Assembly (NCBI GenBank): GCA_023376005.1
Contig: CM042147.1
Span: 115,606,012-115,670,011 of the forward strand
Length of the DNA: 64,000 nucleotides
Direction: 5' to 3'
Source: Doryteuthis pealeii
Taxonomy: Eukaryota; Mollusca; Cephalopoda; Myopsida; Loliginidae
Both the position numbers and the translations under genes were made by a program. The stretch's first letter is position 1, and every line of letters starts with the position of its first letter. Below, piece after piece: positions 54,740 to 64,000 of this stretch. The notes below the pieces were generated by a model that was not told where the DNA came from, did not search any database, and saw nothing but the letters and a program-made list of their open reading frames with translations.

Positions 54740-55107
54740 CTATTATCTGCGTTATTTGGACTATTGTCCTCATCTTCATTGTTATCTGTACAACGTTTCG
54801 GCCGATGTGCCCTCTGGCCTTCTTCAGGTATTTCTTGTCGGACTTGGGAACTTTCTTTTCAGACTCAGGAAACTTCTTGTCATAATCAGGAGCCATCACG
54901 GAACTTTGAACCTAACCCTTTATTCAGTCCATGGGGGTATCCAGTTCTCATTCCACTAAACATAGCTGGGGTACAGGTGTTAATCTGTGTTAATTATTAT
55001 TCTATGTTACTGCTGCCCTTGATCAGGATTGAACCTGCAATCTAGAGATAACTGTCACTTAGAACTGTCTTTACCTAACTCCTTTATCCATTAGGCTACG
55101 TGTCCAA
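54740..55107 (-). mobile_element. SINE-D, full length: tRNA head plus hammerhead-like tail
   Basis: On minus the head reads GGACACGTAGCCTAATGGAT (A-box) with B-box GGTTCAATCCTGATC (about 55026-55040). The body follows, then a few AAGAAGTTTCC/AAGAAAGTTCCC repeats, then CTGAAGAAGGCCAGAGGGC...CGGCCGAAACGTTGTACAG (54785-54835). The last part has the order CUGAAGA, stem II GGCC/GGCC, GAAAC, GUUGUA, but stem I partners are not evident. Confidence 0.8.
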
Positions 55108-55139
55108 TTTTTGCTGTATTTTATACTTAACTAAGTTTT

Positions 55140-55378
55140 TGTTGTTGTGTCCTTAAAAGGGATACAATCAGACAAGATTGTAGTCGAGTGGATGGATCAG
55201 TCAACATGTTTGTAGATTTAAGATAAAGAGTTTTATTCCAGAGAGATACAATAAGACAGACAAGGAATAGTGAGGTACACTACTAATCCTCGAAGCTAGC
55301 CCAGCATAATGCCATGCTCAATATAAATATAGTCAGACCACATGGGTGAGAGAGAGTGTGGAATATTCCAGTACAACA
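55140..55378 (-). mobile_element. Candidate solo LTR
   Basis: On minus it begins TGTTGTACTGGAATATTCC and ends GGACACAACAACA. A TATA-like ACTATATTTATATT lies in the first third and GGAATAAAACTC (poly-A signal) in the second half. No target duplication is found. The TATA-side part recurs inverted at about 62573-62632. Confidence 0.5.
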
Positions 55379-55389
55379 AAGAATATATA

Positions 55390-55682
55390 CTACCAAATCC
55401 TCTACACAAGTAGAATGCTAAACATGGTCAATTTCCCAAGCAGAGTTTAACAGGTTTGAATTTAGAGCTTTCCTTCTCCTAGACTACCAAGGTTAAAGGG
55501 TCCAGTCTGCTCTACTTTTTACCCAAAATGAGGAAGAATTGCTGGATGCATACCCTTCCAAAGGGTATTAACGCTATGTGAAATGCAAACAACTTCATTG
55601 AAGATTTGAACTCAGGTCATTGAGACCTAACAGGTACTACCACTCCAGGTTAGAGTGGACCAGGGAGTAATGGCAATGAATT
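55390..55682 (-). mobile_element. SINE-B plus R-C fragment
   Basis: SINE-B in minus orientation at 55390-55622 (tail at 55390). It is followed by a 57-base minus fragment of R-C (CTAACAGGTACTACCACTCC on plus). Confidence 0.8.
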
Positions 55683-56041
55683 GATACTTTAAGAGAGGAT
55701 AGATGATGATTCTTACTTGTTAATATCTGCTTACTGGTTACTTCGTCTAACCTTGGCCGCCATCTTCAAATGTTGATCTGTTTTCTTGGGCTGATTTTTC
55801 TGGGGCTGCTTTTCTGTGTTGGGCTGGTCATTCTTGTTTGAATTTATCAATTAACAAGACGTTGGTGCTTTATGATAAAGCTTTTATTTTGCGACCTAGC
55901 CCATGTTGATTCCGCCACGGTGAGACTGACCCATCAGAGCCGACAATAGTGTCTGCACCCTTTGGAAATCAACTTGCATATGACTAAACTTAAACTTATT
56001 CTCACTGCACCCATTTTCTAAGGAGCCAAGAATATCTAAAG
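55683..56041. other. Spacer beside the ABCF2 retrocopy
   Basis: A minus-strand reading of about 37 codons ending at 55731 is rich in Gln, Lys and Pro but has no recognised family. AATAAAAGC lies on minus near 55878. It may be part of a retroelement. Confidence 0.35.
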
Positions 56042-57344
56042 AAGACATGTTGCACCATCACAATTGGAGGTGGGAGAGTGCCACAAGGTGGGACATAGAA
56101 GGTCATGGTCTTATCCTGTGAGACTTTCTCAGTTAAACCACCATTTTCTTCACAGTCTTTTCTTTACTCTGAGCTTGTCGAGCCAATTTAGCACTGCCAA
56201 GACAAAATCTAGCAATGTAGTTCTTCATATGAGCGATTTGGTCTTGCTCCCATTTATACTTCTTCATCTGGTTCTCTTCAAGTTCCATGATCGCGTTCAA
56301 GTATTGCCATTACTTGATATAGTAACAATAATAATAATAATAACAAAAAAAACAAAAAAAACTCAACAGTTCAAACAATATAATGGTAAGCTTCAAAAAC
56401 ATATAAAGAACAAGACATGTATTGCATATCAAGCAATGCCTGTGCCTGAAGCTTTTTTAAGTGAGGAAAGGCTTTGCACAGAACCAATCCCACTCTCTAA
56501 GTGACTGCCACATTTGAGCCAAAAAGAAGAACAAGTCAACATCATTGGCTGCAGCAGCCGCTGCAGGTTAAATTTTGGAGTTTTCCTTCTCCTAGACACT
56601 TGTCTTGACAAGGCTGAGGAATGCATCTCTCCCGGTGGTTTTGCTATGCGCCTGGATACCAATCCAAGTATTTCTACGTCCCCGCGTATGTTATTTGCTA
56701 GATAGCCGTTGAGCGAAAGGCTTCATCTGCCCTTTGACAGGTTTTGTTTTTTGTCCTGCTGGATGTCTAGCCATCCTCCTCACCAGATAGGCTTGGTGGG
56801 GTAACCGGTTAGGTCGCCAATAACCCGACTATGAGACAGGTAGTACTGGGTTACATAGTACCAGTAGCGCCATATGCAACCTGACACATCAAGTTCCATA
56901 CGGGTTTGCACATAGGCATCATAATTATCCCCATAGTAGACCAGCTTTTTGAGGTGCATATGAATAATATTTGTACAGACACCATTCAAGAAATCCTGAG
57001 AAATGATCACCAAAATTCTTTTGTAGTTTTTCAATTCCTCTTCCAGCCAGACACAAGCGTCCAAATCCAAATGGTTGGTCGGTCCATATAACATAAGGAG
57101 GGCCAGTTTGATATAGAGGGCTCTGGCCAAAGCAATTCTCATATGCCAAACTCCAGAGAAATCTTTCACATCTTTATTTTGCATTTCTTTGGTAAAACCC
57201 AAACCGTGCAAAATATAGGCAGCCTTTGCAGCAGCCTTATCAGCATCCATATCATCAAGACGTTCATACACATCCACCAGGTGCTCGTGAGATTCAAGAT
57301 CATCTTTGGCAGCCAAAATTTCTGCTTCTTTCTCCAAACGTAAT
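56042..57344 (-). pseudogene. ABCF2: ABCF2-like retrocopy, broken
   Basis: ABCF2 is a soluble ABC-F ATPase with two nucleotide-binding domains and is normally about 620 residues long. This minus-strand copy has no introns over the part retained and covers only the second half of the first ATPase domain and the start of the linker. The first block (57344-56889) reads LEKEAE...ILHGLGF, the signature region [14 protein letters not shown] (usually SGGW), [19 protein letters not shown] and [11 protein letters not shown]. The Walker B Asp-Glu before PTNHLD is replaced by Tyr-Gly, and the switch His before SQDF is gone. A 600-bp insertion follows, then [20 protein letters not shown], a frameshift near 56140, and [14 protein letters not shown]. 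It is nonfunctional. A solo LTR sits at its 5' end, and a second copy of its first 80 bases lies at 57839-57920. Confidence 0.9.
56289..56888. mobile_element. 600-bp insertion with 11-bp target duplication
   Basis: TCAAGTTCCAT occurs at 56278-56288 and 56889-56899, bracketing 600 bases that split the ABCF2 frame after TRMELD / before MELEENQ. It carries an (AAT)n run near 56326-56343 and T/A-rich DNA on one side and a CpG-richer half (56560-56880) on the other. The long duplication suggests retroposition. The family is not recognised. Confidence 0.8.
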
Positions 57345-58180
57345 TGTTGTGAGGTTTTAAGGGGTCAAATAAGAACAAAACAATGGGTAACGAAAAGTAG
57401 AAAAATGTATTAACAGAAAGTAAACAATACAATAGAGAGATGTGGAAATTACGTCCGACGAACAGAGTTATTGGCACTCGCATTGGCTTGCTCCTAAGCC
57501 ACAATTATCCCTGTTTATTTATAGTAAGCCATTGGCGCATTCCATTGGTCTTATAGGGTGTGTCACCTATAACAGTAATCTTTCAGTACCACCAATAACT
57601 GTCAAGTAACTTTCCATAGGACTCCGTTATTCTAAATCTAATGGAACCTAATCAAAATTCTAACTACAGGTGCGTACATAATTTATAAGCCACTTATAAT
57701 ATTACGTAACATATTTACCAACCCATCCGCATGAGCAGGATGTGACACAAAGTCAATTTCTTAAGTGGAGCTTAACAGATTTGAATTCAGAATTGTTCTT
57801 CTCCTAGACTGGTTACCTAGCCATGGTTTAAGAGCTCATTCATACACATCCATCAGGTGCTCGTAAGATTCAAGATCATCTTTGGCAGCCAACATTTCTG
57901 CTTCTTTCTCCAAACGTAATCTTTCAGTACCACCAATAACTGTCAAGTAACTTTCCATAGGACTCCGTTATTCTAAATCTAATGGAACCTAATCAAAATT
58001 CTAACTACAGGTGCGTACATAATTTATAAGCCACTTATAATATTACGTAACATATTTACCAACCCATCCGCATGGGCAGGATGTGACACAAAGTCAATTT
58101 CTTAAGTGGAGCTTAACAGATTTGAATTCAGAATTGTTCTTTCTCCTAGAATGGTTACCTAGCCATGGTTTAAGAGCTCA
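57263..58180. repeat. Recent tandem duplication
   Basis: Unit 1 is 57263-57838 and unit 2 is 57839-58180. Both begin TTCATACACATCC and end GTTTAAGAGCTCA. Without the solo LTR, unit 1 is 341 bases and unit 2 is 342, differing at only a handful of positions. The unit joins the ABCF2 5' end, about 140 bases of unique DNA and the 3' part of a SINE-B. Confidence 0.92.
57345..57574 (-). mobile_element. Solo LTR, 230 bp, with empty site preserved
   Basis: TGTTGTGAGG at the left and CCTATAACA at the right give TG...CA ends. The target duplication GTAAT lies at 57340-57344 and 57575-57579, while the other tandem unit has a single GTAAT (57916-57920). On minus it has two CCAAT boxes (about 57531-57550) and a TATA box CTATAAATAAAC (57513-57524). 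No internal coding region remains. Confidence 0.9.
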
Positions 58181-58350
58181 GTCTGTACTACTATTCACTC
58201 ATAGCTGGAGGAAGAGTAGTTGGATGCATACCTTTCCCAAGGTATGCATCCAACTACTCTATGTGAAATATATACAGCCTTGTTCAGGATTTGAACTCGA
58301 GCTGATGAGTCCATTTCCTACGACTCTATCCATTACACAATATGACGTGT
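58056..58350 (-). mobile_element. SINE-B carrying a 20-bp templated palindrome
   Basis: Minus orientation. Within it AGAGTAGTTGGATGCATACC (58213-58232) is followed by 8 bases and its exact reverse complement (58241-58260), replacing the normal TATTAGCACT segment. The related SINE-B in unit 1 of the tandem duplication (57715-57838) is truncated before this point. Confidence 0.9.
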
Positions 58351-58414
58351 ATAATTGAGTTTTAATTGTGGTTGTGTTCCAAAGAGATATCATTAAGAGT
58401 GTGTTTTTATATAT

Positions 58415-58812
58415 GAGGGTGATTCAATAAGTAAAGTGAATTTTGCATAAGGAGTTAACAATAGAAAGCACTCAGGCTTGTAGTGGCAAACCTATATTTA
58501 GATTATTTGTAAATATTTTGTTATTATTAAAATATTCTTTTCTGTACATATCACATATTCTTCTGTACACTTCATATGGTTTGCACTTCTCAGCTACCAA
58601 AATTTAATGGCAGACCTCTGTTTAAGGCTGGAGTACTGGGATTTGCCATCCTTTTAAATAGCTTCAAGAAATCTTTGCTGTGATATTAAAATAATTCTTG
58701 ATATAAACCAATTACAAATAATGGTAAATTTACATTTATGGAAAAAATTAGGAAAAAAAAATTATTTTTCTTTCTCAAAAAAATTCCCCTTATTTATTAA
58801 ATGACCCTCATA
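58415..58812. mobile_element. Mariner-type MITE, about 398 bp
   Basis: The left end ATGAGGGTGATTCAATAAG and right end (reverse complement ATGAGGGTCATTTAATAAA) match over about 24 bases with TA at the borders. The inside lacks a transposase frame. Confidence 0.75.
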
Positions 58813-60557
58813 CATCAAACTCTTGTTTTTAAATTAGTATTAGTCTGGCACAAGACAACAAATGCAGAGCACTTGACTATCCATAATCTAGTAAATAACT
58901 AGATATCTAGGATATGAAAAATCCATTTTTAAAGTGTAATATTTTATATTTCATATATTTATATATTATATATTTGTAAAATCTTTGCAACCAATTTCCA
59001 TCACTAAATTTATCTAAATATTTCTCAAATCAATCAGCCCACAATCACAACTAACACCCCCCCCCCATTTTTTAAATGCAATATTGGGTCATAGATAATA
59101 AGAACCAATTGAGTTCATCAGCTTTTATTAGGTACCTCCAAAATAGGTCATGTGATCAGTTTATACCATATTAGAAGAAACGTAAATAATGAACATAAAA
59201 AGTTGTTACAAAGAAAAACTTAATTGAGAGATCAACTTATCCGATTCAGAAAGAAAAGTAAAACAGCCCGTTTATTTACAGCACGGTCAGTTTCTTTATT
59301 GATGTTTTTTTTCCAGCAGAATTCTGTATTCATGATCAGGAGTTTGTTTAATGTTTCTTTCAAATGGACAAAAAATTCAATATTTATAATCCCCAGATGC
59401 TAGAATTTTTTTATGAATTATCAAAAGTAAATAAACAAAAATAAAGAGCAAATGAAAATAAATAAATAATTATTTGCTAAAATCCTTCTTTTTTTTAAAA
59501 AATATTTGATCCCAATTTTTTTTAAATATCTGATAGTAAATTACCAAATAAATTATGGACTACTGATAAAAAAAATTCTCTCTTTTTTTTTTCTGAATAG
59601 AGGAAATTTGTTTGCCATATTTGGTGCTAATGATCAGTATTTGATTAGACAAAGTTTTAAATGTGCTGATTTCAGCTTGAAAATTTGTGGAATAAGAGAA
59701 CAAATTCAATTAGCCATTTTTTAATGATATTTTTTTTAATGTTTTTTTGTTTTGTTTTGTGTTTATTTATTTATTTATTTTTTGTGGGTTTTTTTTGGTT
59801 TTTTATTTTTTTTCATTTTCATTTTGCTTTTATTTATTTATTTATTTTTTTCACTAATATTTTTTCAAATGATTGAAAAAGAAACAATTCTGAATGAATT
59901 TTATCCAAAATGAAATTTATGGCACCAAATGATGGTGAGCAGAAAGAAAATATGCCAGGACATAAATCATCTGCCAATTGTCAAAGAAAAAAAAAAAAAC
60001 AAAGAAAAAAAAAAATTGAAGAAAAGTAAACATTTTTTAAAAAGGAATGTATCAATAAAGATTCAGGTTTGTTTGAATTAAAATCTTTCTTTATTTTATT
60101 TCTTCTTCTTCTCATCTTGTCAGCCATCTTGTCAACTATCATTACTCCACAAGCATGTAATCATTTTCTGTATTTATTAATATTGACTAAACCAAAAGAT
60201 AATTTTTCTGACTTAGATGCACACTTCAATTAAAGAAAGTCGGAAAAGTATTGCAATTTATGAAACCTAAAGTATTCCAATCTCTAATTTTTCTTTTTTT
60301 TTCTCTTTTGTTCCATATTCAATCACTCACAAATTGGCATGAAAATTTGCAGAATTATTAAGAAGAAATCAAGAAAATATGTATAGAAAATGTATTTCTC
60401 TTCAAATTGTATTTGAAAATCATTAATTATCATTTCTGTACTTGTAGATTTGATTGCATGATTTAGAATTGCAATCTCACACTTCTTCTTGGCTAATAAC
60501 AGGACTAAATTCACAAACATTAACTGGATATGCAAAGTACACATTGATAAATAAAAC
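58813..60557. other. AT-rich spacer
   Basis: (TTTA)n and (T)n tracts lie at 59755-59870. Open frames (up to 73 codons) have no motif. I see nothing else. Confidence 0.5.
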
Positions 60558-60620
60558 TGGTATGGTAACCAATCTTGGAGAAGAAAGACTTTGAATTCAA
60601 ACTTGTTTTGATTTATTCCA
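60558..60620 (+). mobile_element. SINE-B fragment
   Basis: GGTATGGTAACCAATCTTGG followed by GAATTCAAACTTGTT matches the 3' half of SINE-B. Confidence 0.7.
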
Positions 60621-60698
60621 TGGCTTTGGTTTCAAAATATAAAATTAGTGTTTCAAAATATAAAATTTTCTGTAAGTGTAAATACTCTGATGCATTCT

Positions 60699-61294
60699 CC
60701 GCCCTGTCGGCTGGGGCATTAGAATGCACCGACTGCACCTCTGCAGAGCGGTAAGACTCCCCCAATGGGGCAACCTGTTGGCCGTGGGTGGCGACCCATG
60801 ATGCTTAAGCATAGAGCCCAGGTGGATGAGCAGTTCATGACATGCAATACTCCACTTTGGACCTATCTTGGGCTAGACGGGCAGTCGGAGAGGCCCCCTC
60901 CGATCAATCGGCTGGTCATGTCAAGCCCTAGCACCTATATGATTTTCCCAACCTTATTGCCCTTATGGCAAGCCCCAACCCCTTTTTATCGTATGGGTAT
61001 TAGAAGGCGGTGGCTGAGGGTCTACATGTCCTGGGAATGACGTTAAACTCTATCTGATGGTGAGGTTCCAGTTCTGGAGGTTTGGGGAATGTAGAGCACC
61101 CCTTCATCACCATTGCTCCCTGGTCCACTCTGACCCGGAGTGGTAGTACCTGTTAGGGTCCCATCTATGGGTTAAATAGAAAAATGTATTTATAAAAAAA
61201 TTGTATTATCCATTAAGAATTGATTTATTTCAAAACTTTATCAGCATTAAATAACCCACTGAGATTGATATGCCGTAAAACAAAACAAACCAAA
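60699..61294 (+). mobile_element. R-C retroposon, full length, 13-bp target duplication
   Basis: TCTGATGCATTCT lies at 60686-60698 and 61295-61307. The 596-bp element starts CCGCCCTGTCGGCTGGGG, contains CCGATCAATCGGCTGGTCATG and CACTCTGACCCGGAGTGG, and ends GATATGCCGTAAAACAAAACAAACC. No clear A/B-box head and no protein frame beyond 91 codons are seen, so it may be a non-autonomous LINE-mobilised element. Partial copies are at 17063-17325, 35306-35678, 55626-55682 and about 32556-32612. Confidence 0.85.
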
Positions 61295-61479
61295 TCTGAT
61301 GCATTCTGTCCACTGAAAACTATTTTTTCAGTCATTAAACTTTGAGTGTTTAAAATGTAATGTATAACAGCAAACTATATATACCAAACTATATTATCTA
61401 TATATATATATATATAGAAATTGTTGTAAATAATAGAGAAATGAGCAATGAATGAAATGACCATTTTTTCTTTTTTTTT

Positions 61480-61740
61480 TTTTCAAATAGATATCTTGTC
61501 ATTCACAACACACTTATTCCAGTGAGTTTTCCATTGGTTGAAGCAACTCTGAAAATCTTCTTGTGGTATGGTGTGAAGTTGCACATTCTTTTAATAGCCT
61601 CCACATCCCCCAAATCTTACCACTGAGATGAATTTTCAGTTTAAAAGATAAGAAAAAGTTGCATGAAACTACATCTGGTGAGTATGATGATTGTGTTGCA
61701 CCTGCACAATCTTGTGTTTCACCAAAATATAGTTAGATTA
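61480..61740 (-). pseudogene. Mariner-like transposase, C-terminal remnant
   Basis: Minus-strand frames read SSYSPDVVSCNFFLSFKLK, then GDVEAIKR, then FQSCFNQWKTHWNKCVV, which correspond in order to the YSPDLAP-, VEAI- and W-x-KC-type segments at the end of mariner transposases. At least two frameshifts separate them, and the N-terminal part with the other catalytic Asp residues is missing. The host MITE at 58415 is too far away to be its partner with confidence. Confidence 0.7.
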
Positions 61741-62572
61741 CTAATAAAAAAAAAGAACTGAGAATTGTCACTGAGTATCCTATGTTCAGTTAGACCAGTA
61801 GTTTTCAAAGTTTTTGGAGTTGGGGCACCTTTCTATTTCAGTATTGACCTGCAATAAAACCAAATAACCATCTCTTCTTCTTTAGCCACAGAATAAGAAA
61901 TAAAACACAAACTTTCATACACAGGATGAAAGATGAAAATTGAAAAATCTAATACAGAAATTAGACATACAAAGCGCTCTGCAAATATCTGTGCGGACAC
62001 ATCATTTATGTGTTAAAACAAGAAGGATGGATGAATCAAAGAGAAGACTACTCAAATACCATCCGATTATTATGGATGATAATCTAAGAAAGTAATCTGA
62101 AGAAAGACTTTTCATGAAATCAGCTTGCCATGCTGAAGGCAACAAGAATGCACCCTGCCCAACAAATTTCTGCTTCATAATGTATGCAACGACGTAGAAA
62201 TGACATAAGAAATGAGAGGTTAATAGTCTTTACTTAGCATCAACCATGGTTTGTAACATTGGCGACTGTTCATTGTTTTGTTTGTTGTTTTCTTTTCCTC
62301 AGAATGAAGGAGTTCATAATAGAATTAAATATTTCTTTATTCTTTATCTTTGTCAAATAATTTATGAATTGTCAGCAGGAATTCACATACAGCTGTTCAA
62401 GGGGCAGGTGTATAAACTTTGAGCTATGATGCAATTTTGAAAGACTTATGGAAGGATAGTAAAAATGCATTTGTGATACCAAATGCATGAAAAGATGCAC
62501 CTAAAACTCAAGAAGTAGAGTGTTATTTACATGTCTATATCATTTTCCACAATTGCCATCAACAATAGACTC
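61741..62572. other. Spacer with possible hAT-like end
   Basis: CAGTAGTTTTCAAAGTTTTTGG at about 61796 resembles the CAGTGGTTCTCAA-type terminus of some hAT elements. The matching opposite end was not found. No gene is recognised. Confidence 0.35.
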
Positions 62573-63570
62573 TCTCTCTCTCTCACCCATGTGGTCTGAA
62601 AATATATATAGTGAGCATGGCATTAAGTGTGCATATTAGTTAAAATGTTTCACGCCCATATATTAATATAGTTGGTATTAGGTACTAATTGTATGTATCA
62701 CAATTTAAGCTTATTTTACAACGACCCTCCTACATATACATATATATTCCTAGTAATAGACAGTAATACGAAACATTGGTAATCTCAGAATTAGAGAAAG
62801 TTTATTAATAGCCAAATTAGGTCCTAGTATAAACAATAGATTAGAGCTAAACACTGAATACATAATTAATTAAAATACACGTTCCTCACAGTGTATAGTA
62901 CATAGTATGTACATTTCATTATACATATATCAAATGAATAATACATAAATATATAAATAGATGAAAATAATAAAATTGAAATTGAATGAACGGCTAAATG
63001 TCCATCACGACTTTGCGTGTGGCGTTTAAAAAAAAAGAACACCACAAGACGCGTGTTTATAACATAAAAAAAAATAATGACCAAAAAACAAAAAAATGCG
63101 TCCATTTCTGAAAATCGTCTCTGAAGATAAAGTTTTACTTTGAATTCGATAAGACAAAAAATAACATCTTTTTGTTTTTATTTTTTACTTGCATTGTAAT
63201 TGCTTTCAAATTAATACATTATAATATATATTCCTGTTTATAAATAAGTATAAATACTAAACAGTATAAATGTCTAGAAGAAGAGAATCAAGTCATTGAA
63301 TGCTATTTGAGTTTTTTAGAGTTATTCTTAGCATTGTGCCTTCCATTGATTTCTGTCTGTCTCTATTTTTTTAGGGATTTTAGTTAATTTTTATGTTTCA
63401 GCTTGATATAGTTGGTATTAGGTAGTAATTGTATGTATCACAATTTAAGACTATTTTACAACCACCCACCTACATATACATATATATTCCTGTTTATAAA
63501 TAAGTATAAATACTGAACAGTATAAATGTCTACAAGAAGAGAATCAAATCATTGAATGCTATTTGAGTCA
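62573..63570. repeat. Short duplicated segments
   Basis: GATATAGTTGGTATTAGGTA... recurs at 62666-62745 and 63403-63483. ATTCCTGTTTATAAATAAGT...GAATGCTATTTGAGT recurs at 63226-63310 and 63485-63570. An inverted piece of the candidate LTR at 55140-55378 lies at 62573-62632. Confidence 0.85.
63090..63215 (+). mobile_element. Solo arm of the 20-kb foldback family with decayed hammerhead
   Basis: TGCGTCCATTTCTGAAAATC, CTGAAGATAAAGTTTTACTTTGAATTCGATAAG-type order and ATTGTAATTGCTTTCAAAT match the arms at 20043-20598. Stem II (AAAGT/ACTTT) is present, but GAAA reads GAAT. Confidence 0.55.
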
Positions 63571-64000
63571 AATGAAAAACTAAATAAAAGATCTTAGTTG
63601 TCTTGATTAAGTCAAACTAAACAAGCCATTGTTTGAATGATAACAATAAACCTAACCTTGTTACACATTCATCTCAATAGAAGAAAAACCTTATTTCATT
63701 CAATTTCTTCTTTATACCAAAAAGAGGCAAGTATTATTTTGTGAATCAATTGTCTCCCCTTGTTTTTATTATTTTCTTCTTTTTTTTTTCATTTAATGGT
63801 AAAACAAATTTCATTGACCTGCATTTTATGAAAGGCAACCAATTGTTTTCTTTACATTTACAATTTTGTGGCTTTTTTATTACATTTTTCTTTTTTTTTA
63901 AAAAAACAATTTTGTTGTTTTGTGTAGATGAGAAGGAGAAAATGGGGCAAAACAAGAGGAATTACATTAAGCAAATATTTCTTAGTTGATGAGAAAAACA
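63571..64000. other. AT-rich spacer at window end
   Basis: Homopolymer T and A blocks are frequent. Open frames on both strands have no recognisable motif. Confidence 0.5.

Noticed and set aside
55731..55848. Gln/Lys/Pro-rich minus-strand reading frame next to the ABCF2 retrocopy
   Set aside because: Not part of ABCF2 and not recognised; too short to call a gene.

Overview
This window looks like noncoding, repeat-saturated DNA from an invertebrate animal. The base composition is AT-rich, and there are many long (TA)n, (CA)n, (GA)n and (ATCT)n microsatellites, several minisatellite blocks, and at least four tRNA-like SINE families with internal A/B-box heads. I found no intact host protein gene, rRNA or tRNA gene, and no bacterial-type operon or CRISPR array. 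The repeat mix (tRNA-derived SINEs, RTE-like LINE scraps, Helitrons, mariner relics, Penelope-type hammerhead motifs) fits a lophotrochozoan. A mollusc, perhaps a cephalopod, is my best guess, but this is an inference from style and not a species call.

Layout: 1-5 kb holds microsatellites, a short Helitron and a pyrimidine-rich minisatellite. 5-11 kb is dense in small elements carrying hammerhead-ribozyme (HHR) cores, including two head-to-tail dimers (about 9.66-9.93 and 10.07-10.47 kb). 11-18 kb holds SINEs, two MITE copies with perfect 8-bp target duplications, and a long inverted repeat. 18.5-19.9 kb is a 28-33-bp minisatellite. 20-24 kb has foldback elements, SINEs and a ~175-bp pyrimidine-rich tandem array. 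24.3-32.5 kb begins and ends in minisatellites, and between about 24.8 and 30.9 kb nothing is recognisable; I suspect poor consensus sequence. 33-44 kb has more SINEs, a tandem duplication and GA-rich repeats. 44.6-46.5 kb is CpG-rich and unlike its surroundings. 46.7-55.4 kb holds HHR elements, Helitrons, a dead LINE nested in a SINE, and LTR-like insertions. 56-58.4 kb holds a broken ABCF2 retrocopy, a tandem duplication and a solo LTR. 58.4-64 kb holds mariner relics, a 596-bp retroposon and short duplications.

The most interesting theme is the density and variety of HHR-like motifs. At least six unrelated small element families carry the CUGANGA / stem II / GAAA core, mostly with a very short or palindromic stem III. 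In the best case (9849-9893) every catalytic-core base is present, stem I is six perfect base pairs and the cleavage triplet is GUA. Its 173-nt repeat unit also carries a tRNA-like segment, so each monomer resembles a pol III promoter plus a self-cleaving tail. Hammerheads are known in Penelope-like elements, schistosome SINE-like repeats and animal retrozymes. The families and their foldback layout here may be undescribed.

The second theme is nested history that can be read directly: insertions whose empty sites survive in neighbouring tandem copies (57.3-58.2 kb and 48.4-49.7 kb), a LINE inside a SINE, a MITE inside a SINE, and a 600-bp insertion with an 11-bp target duplication inside the ABCF2 retrocopy. 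Element names such as SINE-A, SINE-B, SINE-D and R-C are local labels used only here.
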